From contig JAGMES010000084.1 in assembly GCA_023128035.1 (NCBI GenBank), positions 1 to 18,302 on the forward strand: 18,302 nt of DNA, written 5' to 3'. Made by a program: the position numbers and the translations under genes. The stretch comes from Halanaerobiales bacterium. GTDB lineage: Bacteria > Bacillota_F > Halanaerobiia > DY22613. The notes beneath the pieces were generated by a model that made no database searches, had not been told where the DNA came from, and was given only the letters and a program-made list of their open reading frames with translations. This document shows positions 7,395-15,123 of this stretch, piece after piece (the stretch's first letter is position 1; each line of letters starts with the position of its first letter).

Positions 7395-7522
7395 ATAATG
7401 ATTAGCCACAAAAAGTAGCCACACAAAGGCTCGCATACTATATATAGTGATGAATAGGCGATTTCGTCACTATATATAGTATGCGAGTGTGCCTAAAATA
7501 CTTTTTGTGGTCGAATCATATA
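7395..7522 (+). repeat. Long near-palindromic element over the TolC-like gene start
   Basis: The inner arms, 7430-7450 and 7467-7487, are a perfect 21-bp inverted repeat containing CGCATACTATATATAGTGA, extendable to about 25 bp. Outer arms CCACAAAAAGTA (7406-7417) and TACTTTTTGTGG (7499-7510) also match perfectly, and ATGATT/AATCAT lies outside them. The nested structure of about 120 bp looks like a MITE or a palindromic repeat unit. No second copy is present in the window. The ATG at 7481 of the next gene lies inside the right inner arm. Confidence 0.75.
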
Positions 7523-8038
7523 ATAGTTATACTATTTTGCTTATTAATAATAAATTTGTCTTTATTTGTTCAAGCTAACAATCAATTAACTGTAGAAATG
7601 GCAGTAAATACTGCTATAAGAAATCCATATAGCATTTTGAATGATACAAAATTAGACTTAAATGAAATAAAGAAAAAAACAGAAGATAGTATGAAAGATA
7701 CTATTTGGCCAGACTATTCTCTAAATATTTCAAATTCTAGCTTTGATAATTCAATTAATGTATCTTTATCTCTTTCGAAAACTATTATATCTCAATTTGA
7801 TTTCGATATGGTGAATTTGAAAAGGGAGTTTAATGATATAGAAAACTTTTACTATAGAATGTTTCATAATATAGTTAATCAAACTGTTGACCTATATTTT
7901 GTAATTAAGACGTATAGAAATGTTAAAGATAATCTTTTATTGGTTCTAGATGAACTAAATAATTATGATGTTACCGAAGAAAGTGAAAGATTAAAATTGT
8001 ATATTGAGGCTGAATTGGTAAAACCTACTGTTGTTTAA
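7481..8038 (+). CDS. Secreted TolC-like protein, half-size, start uncertain
   Basis: This protein of about 185 residues has a signal peptide (hydrophobic core IIVILFCLLIINLSLFVQA, then NNQLTV). It is followed by LTVEMAVNTAIRNPYSIL, which resembles the opening motif of outer-membrane efflux (TolC/OEP) proteins, then WPDYSLNIS, alternating beta-like segments (VSLSLSKTI) and a long polar helix. TolC proteins have two such repeats over about 400 residues; only one is here. It could be a truncated gene or a genuine half-length periplasmic or outer-membrane protein. No ribosome binding site precedes the ATG at 7481, which lies in a palindrome; a downstream GTG or TTG (7487-7508) could be the true start. 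Its last codons form the 5' arm of a terminator, which suggests a natural end. TolC homology would imply an outer membrane. Confidence 0.55.
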   Translation: MRVCLKYFLWSNHIIVILFCLLIINLSLFVQANNQLTVEMAVNTAIRNPYSILNDTKLDLNEIKKKTEDSMKDTIWPDYSLNISNSSFDNSINVSLSLSKTIISQFDFDMVNLKREFNDIENFYYRMFHNIVNQTVDLYFVIKTYRNVKDNLLLVLDELNNYDVTEESERLKLYIEAELVKPTVV

Positions 8039-8060
8039 TAAACGATCAGTGGGTTTTTTA
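8024..8060 (+). terminator. Terminator overlapping the end of the TolC-like gene
   Basis: AAACCTACTG, inside the last codons, pairs with CAGTGGGTTT (one G-U pair) just downstream of the stop, followed by a run of Ts ending near 8060. Confidence 0.7.
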
Positions 8061-8165
8061 ATTTCAAGAATTGCAACTATAAATTTATCAATAAATGTTA
8101 CTTTCTTTAATAAAAAAATAGAGTCATTTTATTTAATTAATTTTGCACAGTGAGTAAGGCAAAAC

Positions 8166-8204
8166 TAAAAAAATCTGACACCTGTTGAATACAAGCGTCA
8201 GATT
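8166..8204 (-). terminator. Intrinsic terminator of the codBA operon
   Basis: On the minus strand AATCTGAC (8204-8197) pairs with GTCAGATT (8179-8172), and seven Ts follow. It lies about 80 bases after the codA stop and points in the codBA direction. Confidence 0.8.
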
Positions 8205-8284
8205 GAGATAGGATTAGCTTTTTGTAGTTCATTTAGCCATAAGTCCATTTTATTTTTAAAATTACCGCGAAAGTTGAATTGACA

Positions 8285-9559
8285 CTATTTTTGAAATGTT
8301 ACTTCTTCACTTTTGTCGTCCAAAATTACTGTTGTTTCAGCAGGTTTGGTTTGAGCAATGATCTTTCCTTTGCTTATTACTATTCTAGCAGATGTTAATC
8401 GTCTTATAGCATCCATCTCATCAAAAGCATCTAAGATGACTAGATTTGCTGGTTTGCCAACTTCTAAACCATATTGATTTTGAATTTGTAGAGTACGAGC
8501 ACTATTCTCAGTAATCATTTTGAAAGCATTTTTTATCTCTGTAACCCCTGTTAATTGACAAACATGAATTCCCATGTGAGCCACTTGTAACATATTCCCT
8601 GTGCCAAGAGGATACCATGGATCTAAAATATCATCATGGCCAAAACTAACGTTGATACCCATCTCAGACATTTCTTTAACCCGGGTAACTCCTCTTCGTT
8701 TTGGATATGTGTCAAACCTTCCTTGCAAATGAATATTAACCAGAGGATTAGCTACAAAATTGATTCCTGCCTTTTTGCAGACCCCTAAAAGTTTTGAAGC
8801 ATAGGCATTGTTATAAGAGTGCATAGCGGTTGTATGACTGACAGTTACTTTTTCTTTGAGTCCTGTTCGAATAGCTTCTGCTGCTGCTATTTCCACAAAT
8901 CTGGATTGTTCATCATCAATTTCATCACAGTGTATATCAATTAAGCGGTCATATTTTTCTGGCAGAGCAAAAAGTTTTTTGATTGATTCTACTCCATATT
9001 CACGAGTATACTCATAATGTGGAATACCCCCAACCACATCAGCCCCAAGTTTTAAAGCTTCTTCTAATAATTCTTCTCCTTTAGAATAAGATATTATCCC
9101 TTCTTGAGGAAATGCGACAATCTGTAAGGTTGCATATGGTGCGATCTGTTCTTTAACCTTTAACATTGCTTTTAATGCTGTTAAATTTGGATCACAGGTA
9201 TCTACATGTGTACGAATATGGAGAATTCCCTGTGCAATCTGCCATTTGATAGCTTTCAGAGCTCTATTCATTACATCTTCTTCTGTCAAAAATTCTTTCC
9301 GTTCGGCCCACCTCTCTATTCCTTCAAATAGGGTTCCACTTTCATTCCAGCGAGGTTCACCGGCAGTTAAGGTAGTATCGAGATGAATATGTGGTTCTAC
9401 AAATGGAGGTATAACCAATCGCCCTTCAGCATCAATAGTTTTGGCAGCATTATCAGATATTTGTTTATCTATTATTGAGAAGAGTCCATCTTTTATAGCA
9501 AGATCAACTAAAGTATTTTTTTCTTGCAATTTAGCATTTTTAATCATTAAATCGAACAT
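8285..9559 (-). CDS. codA: Cytosine deaminase
   Basis: This 424-residue amidohydrolase-superfamily metalloenzyme deaminates cytosine to uracil and ammonia for pyrimidine salvage. The metal and substrate residues of the CodA family are all visible: H57 and H59 in PHIHLD, Q152 in VAFPQEG, H210 and E213 in DIHCDE, H242 in VSHTTAM and D309 in [13 protein letters not shown]. The length matches E. coli CodA. The start is the ATG at 9559 behind GGAAGG with seven bases of spacing; an upstream TTG that would add five residues overlaps that ribosome binding site. It is the second gene of an operon, 36 bases after codB. Related isocytosine or creatinine deaminases are possible, but the permease partner favours cytosine. 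Confidence 0.93.
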   Translation of the reverse strand: MFDLMIKNAKLQEKNTLVDLAIKDGLFSIIDKQISDNAAKTIDAEGRLVIPPFVEPHIHLDTTLTAGEPRWNESGTLFEGIERWAERKEFLTEEDVMNRALKAIKWQIAQGILHIRTHVDTCDPNLTALKAMLKVKEQIAPYATLQIVAFPQEGIISYSKGEELLEEALKLGADVVGGIPHYEYTREYGVESIKKLFALPEKYDRLIDIHCDEIDDEQSRFVEIAAAEAIRTGLKEKVTVSHTTAMHSYNNAYASKLLGVCKKAGINFVANPLVNIHLQGRFDTYPKRRGVTRVKEMSEMGINVSFGHDDILDPWYPLGTGNMLQVAHMGIHVCQLTGVTEIKNAFKMITENSARTLQIQNQYGLEVGKPANLVILDAFDEMDAIRRLTSARIVISKGKIIAQTKPAETTVILDDKSEEVTFQK

Positions 9560-9595
9560 AGATTCACCTTCCAATCATATCGAATTTCTCAAAAG

Positions 9596-10858
9596 TTAAT
9601 TTTTTGCAGATAAGTTCTTTTTACCAACAAGGTTTTCAAAATATTCAAGGGCCAGATAAATTATCATTGCACTAAGAACAGCATTTAATGGTGGGATACC
9701 TGGAAGAACTTTGGTTAATAGAACACTGAAACTCCAGGCTGCAAGTGCTTTTAAGTTAAATTGATCGAATTTAGCCGTTTTATAATCTGCATATTGCTTT
9801 TTCTTGATAATGAAATAGTCTGTCAGAATGATTGCACCGATTGGAGGCAATGTAGAACCTAAGAATGTCAACCAGTTTACAAAGTTATTGTATAACCAAA
9901 GGGAAGCTAGAGTACCTAACACTCCATTTACAAGAACTAATTTGTTCTTAGCTATTTTAGTAATATTCGAGAAACCTAATCCAGAAGCATAAAGGGCATT
10001 ATCGTTGGTAGTCCAAATATTAAGACCTAGCAGAATAATTGCAGGTATAACTAAACCTTGTAACAGCATAACTTCTGAAATATCAGCTTTTCCAGTAGCA
10101 GCAGCACCTACTGCACCAAAAATAAACATCAAAGAGTTTCCGATCAAAAAGGCTATAATTGTTGTTGAAACTCCGATACGTTTGTTTTTAGCGAATCGAA
10201 CAAAATCAGGAGTTAGGGTACCACCGCTAATAAAGGAACCAACAGTTATGGTTAAAGCAGTTCCAAAGCCTAGTGCTGTAGTAGGCTCCATGGTCAATAA
10301 AGGTTGTAACCCTCCAGATAAATTAATTGCCTTAAAAACAGAGATGCTACCTAATATTGTGATCGAAGGAACAGCGATAATACTTAAAATAGTCAGTGCT
10401 CGAAATCCGAAATACGCTGTAAGGGTCATCAACAAGCCACCGCAAGCAAGTAATAAGATTTGATTAATACCTGTAGCTTTATGGATTGGTAACGCAAACA
10501 TGGCTACTCCTACTCCAAACCAACCAATCTGTGTAGCTGATAATAAGAAAGAGGCAAGGTAAGAACCTTTTTCGCCAAACGCATAACGTGCTAAAAGATG
10601 AGTTGATAAACCAGTTTCAGAAGCAACAGAACCCAAGAGTGCAGTATAAATTCCTAAAAGTAAGTTACCTAATAGTATTGCAATAATAAAATTTGGCCAT
10701 AAATTTAATCCTGTTCCTAATGTGCCACCAGCCCACATACTAGCTGAGAAGAAAGTGAACCCAAGCATTACTGCTAACATTGACCAGAAACCTCGTCTTT
10801 CTTGTGCTGGTACTGGTTGTAAAGCAAAATCGTGATCTTGTGCTACATTGTTTTTCAT
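9596..10858 (-). CDS. codB: Cytosine permease (NCS1 family)
   Basis: This is a 420-residue inner-membrane transporter of about 12 transmembrane helices, importing cytosine by proton or cation symport. Family hallmarks include the N-terminal QPVPAQERRGF, the stretch FFSASMWAGGTLGTGL and TGLSTHLLARYAFGEKGS, then TQIGWFGVGVAMFALP, closely matching E. coli CodB. A central segment has SGGTLTPDFVRFAKN and a later one NIWTTNDNALYASGLGFSN, both typical of CodB-type NCS1 proteins. The start is ATG behind AAGGGGG (10874-10868). It is the first gene of the codBA operon, preceded by a leader of about 180 bases with a PyrR-like attenuator. Confidence 0.93.
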   Translation of the reverse strand: MKNNVAQDHDFALQPVPAQERRGFWSMLAVMLGFTFFSASMWAGGTLGTGLNLWPNFIIAILLGNLLLGIYTALLGSVASETGLSTHLLARYAFGEKGSYLASFLLSATQIGWFGVGVAMFALPIHKATGINQILLLACGGLLMTLTAYFGFRALTILSIIAVPSITILGSISVFKAINLSGGLQPLLTMEPTTALGFGTALTITVGSFISGGTLTPDFVRFAKNKRIGVSTTIIAFLIGNSLMFIFGAVGAAATGKADISEVMLLQGLVIPAIILLGLNIWTTNDNALYASGLGFSNITKIAKNKLVLVNGVLGTLASLWLYNNFVNWLTFLGSTLPPIGAIILTDYFIIKKKQYADYKTAKFDQFNLKALAAWSFSVLLTKVLPGIPPLNAVLSAMIIYLALEYFENLVGKKNLSAKN

Positions 10859-10932
10859 ATTAAAAAACCCCCTTATTAATTTGGGTCCTTTAAGTGGGCG
10901 GTGGGCATTTGTTTGTATATGTATTGGTACAT

Positions 10933-10962
10933 AAAAAACTCCTTACCGCGAAGTAAGGAGTT
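10933..10962 (-). terminator. Attenuator terminator in the codBA leader
   Basis: On the minus strand AACTCCTTAC, loop TTCGCG and GTAAGGAGTT form a perfect 10-bp stem followed by a T-run, 75 bases before the codB start. An upstream GGTAT/ATACC pairing, with CAAGG/CCTTG outside it, can form a competing antiterminator helix that takes sequence next to the terminator arm. Confidence 0.85.
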
Positions 10963-10994
10963 CAAGGTATATTAAGTCTGTATACAAATACCCT

Positions 10995-11029
10995 GCCTTG
11001 CTAGTCTCGCGGGACCAACTTAAAGGCTC
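10995..11029 (-). promoter_or_regulatory. PyrR-binding-loop-like element in the codBA leader
   Basis: The minus-strand leader reads CCTTTAAGTTGGTCCCGCGA, then GACTAGCAAGG. This resembles the PyrR-bound anti-antiterminator loop of Bacillus pyr leaders, whose core is approximately A-R-UCC-N-G-N-GAG-G-Y-U; here UCC, the spaced G and GAG are kept. PyrR bound to UMP would stabilise this loop, block the antiterminator and allow the downstream terminator, so pyrimidine excess shuts off cytosine uptake. The mechanism is inferred by analogy; pyrR itself is not in the window. Confidence 0.75.
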
Positions 11030-11047
11030 ATTATTTTATTTGATGAT

Positions 11048-11076
11048 AGTATAGCATGAATTGGTTGTTTTTGCAA
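11048..11076 (-). promoter_or_regulatory. codBA promoter
   Basis: On the minus strand TTGCAA (11076-11071), 17 bases, then TATACT (11053-11048) with TGC before the -10, giving an extended -10. Transcription would start near 11041, just upstream of the PyrR-like loop. Confidence 0.75.
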
Positions 11077-11205
11077 GGATGTTTTGAAAAAGATAAAGAC
11101 GTAGTTAGTTTACTAAAAATTAATGAATTTGCTGAAACAAAATTCGAGTTAATCATATTGGTGAAAATTACAAACTTTTATTTTTAAAAAAAGTCCATAA
11201 AAGGC

Positions 11206-11233
11206 TTGCAATTTTCACAGAAATCTGTATAAT
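11206..11233 (+). promoter_or_regulatory. Promoter of the arg cluster
   Basis: TTGCAA (11206-11211), 16 bases, then TATAAT (11228-11233), about 80 bases before argC. The -10 overlaps the first ARG-box-like sequence, so repressor binding there would block RNA polymerase. Confidence 0.7.
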
Positions 11234-11262
11234 TATAAACAATACATGAATAAATATACCGA
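11227..11262 (+). promoter_or_regulatory. Tandem ARG-box-like operators (ArgR/AhrC)
   Basis: TGTATAATTATAAACA (11227-11242) is partly palindromic, like the TGAATAATTATTCA core. CATGAATAAATATACC (11245-11260) matches the first ten bases of the Bacillus ARG box, CATGAATAAAAATKCAAK. Two adjacent boxes overlapping the start region are the usual arrangement for ArgR/AhrC arginine-dependent repression. The regulator gene is not in the window. Confidence 0.6.
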
Positions 11263-11314
11263 AATAAGGGGTATATATGCATAAATCGATATGTTTTTGA
11301 AGGGAGAGAGTAAG

Positions 11315-12343
11315 ATGAGAGTAGGCATTGTTGGTGTAACTGGGTATGCAGGAATTGAGTTAGTTCGCATCTTATCCCAACATCCAGAAGTTGAGATTAG
11401 TTTAATGGCAGCATCTTGCTCTGGTGATTTGGTGGAAACATATCCTCATTTCCAAGAATTATTACCTAATACAAATATCACGGGTGATATTACAGGAGTG
11501 GAAGATTGTGATGTGGTCTTTACTGCAACTCCTCATGGTCAGGGGATGAATATAGTTCCTCAGCTTTTGGAGAGGGAATGTAAGGTAATTGATCTCGGAG
11601 GAGATTTTCGATATAAATCTCAAGAAACCTATGAAGATTGGTATAAACTAAAACATAAAGCACCTAATTTACTTGAAAAAGCATGTTATGGATTACCAGA
11701 GGTATATGGTGAAAAGATTAAAAATGCTTCTTTGATTGCAAATCCAGGATGTTACCCTACGGCATCGATTCTGGGCATCTATCCAATGATAAAGGCAGGA
11801 TTGGTCAAAAAAGATTCGATTATTATTGATGCAAAATCAGGGGTTACAGGTGCTGGTAAAAAGTTAAGTAGGAAAGTTCATTTTGCTGAGATAGATGAGA
11901 ATATGAGAGCTTATGGTCTTGCAGTTCATAGACATACTTCAGAGATTGAGGAGAAATTATCATTATTGGCAGGAGATAAAATACATATCTCATTTACTCC
12001 ACATCTGATACCAGTTAAACGAGGGATTTTAGCAACGATTTATCTTGATTTAAATGAATCATTAACAACTGAAAAAATATATGAGATTTATCAAGATTTT
12101 TATAGTTTAAAACCGTTTGTACGGATTCGGAAGCCTGGTCAACTTCCTGAGATTAATCAGGTGGTAGGTTCGAATTATTGTGATATTGGATTAAAGGTTG
12201 ACGAAAGGTTAAACCGATTAATTATTATTTCAGTTATTGACAATTTAGTCAAAGGTGCAAGTGGACAGGCAGTACAAAATTTGAATCTAATCTCAGGGTT
12301 TGATGAAACCCTTGGACTTGACTTATTTCCAATGTATATTTAA
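11315..12343 (+). CDS. argC: N-acetyl-gamma-glutamyl-phosphate reductase
   Basis: This enzyme catalyses the third step of arginine synthesis, the NADPH-dependent reduction of N-acetylglutamyl phosphate to the semialdehyde. It has 342 residues, the usual size. The nucleotide-binding N-terminus is MRVGIVGVTGYAGIEL. The catalytic cysteine is C146 in NPGCYPTA, and the conserved histidines are in AVHRHTSEIE. The start is the ATG at 11315 behind AAGGGAGAG; an in-frame ATG at 11291 precedes that ribosome binding site and is rejected. It is the first gene of the arg cluster, separated from argB by repeat copy 2, which starts at its stop codon. Confidence 0.95.
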   Translation: MRVGIVGVTGYAGIELVRILSQHPEVEISLMAASCSGDLVETYPHFQELLPNTNITGDITGVEDCDVVFTATPHGQGMNIVPQLLERECKVIDLGGDFRYKSQETYEDWYKLKHKAPNLLEKACYGLPEVYGEKIKNASLIANPGCYPTASILGIYPMIKAGLVKKDSIIIDAKSGVTGAGKKLSRKVHFAEIDENMRAYGLAVHRHTSEIEEKLSLLAGDKIHISFTPHLIPVKRGILATIYLDLNESLTTEKIYEIYQDFYSLKPFVRIRKPGQLPEINQVVGSNYCDIGLKVDERLNRLIIISVIDNLVKGASGQAVQNLNLISGFDETLGLDLFPMYI

Positions 12344-12498
12344 CGACATTTCAGAAGGGGAAGTCCCCCTCCTCTATAGGTGGGGGGTGGAAGAATTTGA
12401 ATAATGTCAAAACTTCAGTGGGGGACCTCTTCATTGAAGAGGCAAAATCCCTTTCTGAAGTCGTTAAACTTAAGAAATAATAACTTGTTATTATTTCG
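12338..12498 (+). repeat. Structured intercistronic repeat, copy 2 (argC-argB)
   Basis: This is the second copy of the 5178-5354 element. The first 29 bases (12338-12366) are identical to copy 1, and so is a block of more than 40 bases ending at 12498. The outer arms are 12339-12358 and 12453-12468. The C-rich/G-rich hairpin (about 12364-12386) keeps its pairing although bases differ from copy 1. The variable hairpin is here a clean CCTCTTC, ATT, GAAGAGG (12426-12442), shorter than in copy 1. ACTTCAG (12412-12418) and the terminal AAATAATAAC/GTTATTATTT hairpin (12475-12496) are conserved. As in copy 1, it starts at the stop codon of the first operon gene and ends shortly before the next ribosome binding site. 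Confidence 0.85.
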
Positions 12499-12516
12499 AC
12501 TATAATTGGGGGTTAT

Positions 12517-13374
12517 ATGATGGATAAATTGTTTCAAAAAGCCAATACTCTCATTGAAGCATTACCCTATATCCAAAGATTTGTCGGTAAAACATTTGTT
12601 GTTAAATATGGCGGACATGCCATGAACGATAATAATTTGAAAGAACAAGTTTTACAGGATATAGCCTTGCTAAAATTTGTAGGTGTTAATTTGATTGTTG
12701 TCCATGGTGGCGGGCCAGCGATCAATGAAATGCTGCAAAAATTCAATGTTGAGAGCCGATTTCTAGACGGCTTACGAGTTACAGATGAGATTACAATGCA
12801 GATTGTCGAGATGGTTTTATCTGGTCAGATAAATAAGGAGTTGGTTTCTATTGTAAATAAATACATCGGAAAAGGGGTTGGCATCTCCGGGAAAGATGGT
12901 TCTTTGATTCAAGCGATTCCTTTGGACCCTAAATTAGGTCATGTCGGTCAAATTAAAGAGATTGACCCAACCCTTATCCAAACCCTTCTATCACAAGGAT
13001 ATCTTCCGATAGTAGCACCTATTGGTGCAGGGGAGGAAGGGGAAAGTTATAATATTAATGCAGATACAGTGGCTAGTGAACTAGCTATCGCTCTTAAAGC
13101 ACATAAACTAATATTTTTGACAGAGATAGATGGAATTTATGAAGATAAAGATGATCCAACAACTAGATGTTCTCAGTTAAATACTGATCAATTGCAAGCC
13201 ATGATCGGTAGTGGTCAGATTGTAGATGGTATGATACCTAAGGTAAAAGGATGTATCAAGGCTCTGAAAGATGGAGTTAAGCAGGTTCACATTTTGGATG
13301 GAAGACTCTCTCATAGCCTTTTATTAGAGATTTTTACTGATCAAGGAATTGGAACAATGATGGTCAATGAATAA
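12517..13374 (+). CDS. argB: N-acetylglutamate kinase
   Basis: This amino-acid-kinase-family enzyme phosphorylates N-acetylglutamate, the second step of arginine synthesis. Motifs in order are VVKYGGHAM, VVHGGGPAI, GISGKDGSL, NINADTVASELAIAL and IPKVKGCIKAL. The extra N-terminal helix (ANTLIEALPYIQRF) is typical of hexameric, arginine-inhibited NAGK, so feedback inhibition is likely. Two adjacent ATGs (12517, 12520) follow a GGGGG ribosome binding site; 12520 has the better spacing. It lies downstream of the structured repeat and 24 bases before argG. Confidence 0.95.
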   Translation: MMDKLFQKANTLIEALPYIQRFVGKTFVVKYGGHAMNDNNLKEQVLQDIALLKFVGVNLIVVHGGGPAINEMLQKFNVESRFLDGLRVTDEITMQIVEMVLSGQINKELVSIVNKYIGKGVGISGKDGSLIQAIPLDPKLGHVGQIKEIDPTLIQTLLSQGYLPIVAPIGAGEEGESYNINADTVASELAIALKAHKLIFLTEIDGIYEDKDDPTTRCSQLNTDQLQAMIGSGQIVDGMIPKVKGCIKALKDGVKQVHILDGRLSHSLLLEIFTDQGIGTMMVNE

Positions 13375-13398
13375 AACTAACTTTAGGAGGAATGAAAA

Positions 13399-14607
13399 AT
13401 GTCTCAACAGATAAAAAAGATTGTATTAGCTTATTCAGGTGGTTTAGATACTTCAGTAATGGTTAAATGGTTAGCTGAAAAGTATCAAGCAGAGATAGTT
13501 TGTTATAGTGCAGATTTGGGTCAAGGTGAAAATCTAGATTCTTTAGAGGATAAGGCAATTAATTCAGGTGCTAGTAAAATATATATTGAGAATCTTCAAG
13601 ACGAATTTATAAAAGACTACGTTTTTCCTGCACTCAAAGCAAATGCTTTGTATGAAAATAAGTATCCACTGGCCACTGCTTTAGCCAGACCACTTATAGC
13701 TTCGAAAATGATTGAGATTGCTAAAGAGGAAGGGGCAGATGCAGTTGCTCATGGATGTACAGGCAAAGGGAATGATCAGGTAAGGTTTGATTTTTCTTTT
13801 AGAATTCTTCAGCCTAATATTAAAATTATTGCTCCATTAAGAGAATGGTCATTTGGCTCTAGAGATGAGGAGATAGATTATGCAAAATTAAATAATATAC
13901 CTGTTTCAGTAACTAAAGAAAAACCTTACAGCATCGATCGAAATCTCTGGGGAGTGAGCGTTGAGTGTGGAGTGTTAGAAAATCCATGGTGTGAGCCACC
14001 AGCGGATGTTTATCAGATTACCACTGATCCTCTTCAGGCACCTGATAAAGCTGAATATTTGGAAATTTCTTTTGAAAAAGGAGTACCAGTTGCAATTAAT
14101 GGTGAGATAAGTTCAGCTGTTGAATTGGTTAAGAAATTGAATCAGATTGGTGGAGTACATGGAATCGGGCGGATTGATATGGTAGAGAATCGTCTGGTAG
14201 GGATTAAATCCAGAGAGATATATGAAGCACCAGCAGCTATTATTCTCCATGCTGCTCATCAAGCTTTAGAAGATATGGTTTTAGAAAGGGAAACATCTCA
14301 TTACAAAGCTGGAGTAAGTTTAAAATATGCTGAGATGATTTATTTTGGACAATGGTTCACTCCGCTTCGTAAGGCTTTGCAAGCATTTGTTGATTCCACT
14401 CAGCAAAATGTAACAGGAGTGATAAGAGTAAAATTATTAAAAGGAAATTGTATAGTGGTTGGTAGAAAATCGCCACATTCTTTATATATCGAGAATTTAG
14501 CAACTTATACTCAGGAAGATACTTTTGATCATGGTTCAGCTGAAGGATTTATTAAGCTTTGGGGGTTATCTAATCAGGTTTATTCTCAAGTTAACCAAGA
14601 GGAGTGA
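13399..14607 (+). CDS. argG: Argininosuccinate synthase
   Basis: This 402-residue enzyme condenses citrulline and aspartate using ATP. The P-loop-like AYSGGLDTSV lies at residues 10-19. Other family motifs are HGCTGKGNDQVRF (citrulline/aspartate binding), the region ending in NLWGVSVECG, and GRIDMVENRLVGIKSREIYEAPAA. The start is ATG after AGGAGGAAT. It has the usual length and no internal defect, and is followed after six bases by the GNAT gene, indicating one transcript. Confidence 0.96.
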   Translation: MSQQIKKIVLAYSGGLDTSVMVKWLAEKYQAEIVCYSADLGQGENLDSLEDKAINSGASKIYIENLQDEFIKDYVFPALKANALYENKYPLATALARPLIASKMIEIAKEEGADAVAHGCTGKGNDQVRFDFSFRILQPNIKIIAPLREWSFGSRDEEIDYAKLNNIPVSVTKEKPYSIDRNLWGVSVECGVLENPWCEPPADVYQITTDPLQAPDKAEYLEISFEKGVPVAINGEISSAVELVKKLNQIGGVHGIGRIDMVENRLVGIKSREIYEAPAAIILHAAHQALEDMVLERETSHYKAGVSLKYAEMIYFGQWFTPLRKALQAFVDSTQQNVTGVIRVKLLKGNCIVVGRKSPHSLYIENLATYTQEDTFDHGSAEGFIKLWGLSNQVYSQVNQEE

Positions 14608-14613
14608 TTTTGT

Positions 14614-15123
14614 ATGGAATTGATTGTTAGAAACGCTCGCTTAGAAGATGTTTATTTGATACATCAAATTAATCAAAAGGCGTTTTCTGCCTTTCAGTCA
14701 TTTTATCCAAATGGAATTGTTCCAGCGCTAACAGAATTACCTCAAAATATTGTGGAGGATATTCGGGGGAAAACTGTACTAATTGCACAGTATGGAGATC
14801 AAATAGTAGGATCGATTAGACTTCATTTTATAAATAATAACATTGCGTATATTAGTCGTTTTTCTATTTTACATCTGTATCAAAAACTAGGGATTGGTAC
14901 AAAACTATTAAATGCAGTGGTTGAAAAAACGAAAGAGAAGAATGGGCGTTTTTTAACCCTGAATGCTCATTATGGTATAAAACCTGTCTTGCAGTTTTAT
15001 TTAAAAAACGGTTTTATGATCAAAAAAATTAGCTATGATAAGTGTTACCCGAGAGCATATTTGTTTAGAAAAGTCGTTGAAGGAGGAGTAAATTATGAAG
15101 CTATGGAGTGGCAGGTTTTCTGA
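14614..15123 (+). CDS. GNAT acetyltransferase, candidate N-acetylglutamate synthase
   Basis: This 169-residue GCN5-related N-acetyltransferase has an acetyl-CoA-binding motif A in SRFSILHLYQKLGIGTKLL (Q-x-x-G-x-G type). A later FYLKNGF is typical of motif B. The start is ATG behind AGGAG within the end of argG. It lies between argG and argH, and its last 29 bases overlap argH, so translation is coupled. Short GNAT proteins act as N-acetylglutamate synthase in some bacteria, and GNAT domains are fused to ArgH in others. No argJ or argA is seen here. Acetylation of glutamate is therefore a reasonable inference, but nothing in the sequence fixes the substrate. Confidence 0.8.
   Translation: MELIVRNARLEDVYLIHQINQKAFSAFQSFYPNGIVPALTELPQNIVEDIRGKTVLIAQYGDQIVGSIRLHFINNNIAYISRFSILHLYQKLGIGTKLLNAVVEKTKEKNGRFLTLNAHYGIKPVLQFYLKNGFMIKKISYDKCYPRAYLFRKVVEGGVNYEAMEWQVF

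Noticed and set aside
7381..7522. CRISPR or phage attachment site at the palindrome
   Set aside because: There is one inverted structure with no direct repeats or spacers, and no integrase or tRNA nearby.
10005..10463. 152-residue plus-strand ORF
   Set aside because: It is antisense to codB, which has full family motifs; it is a shadow frame with no ribosome binding site.
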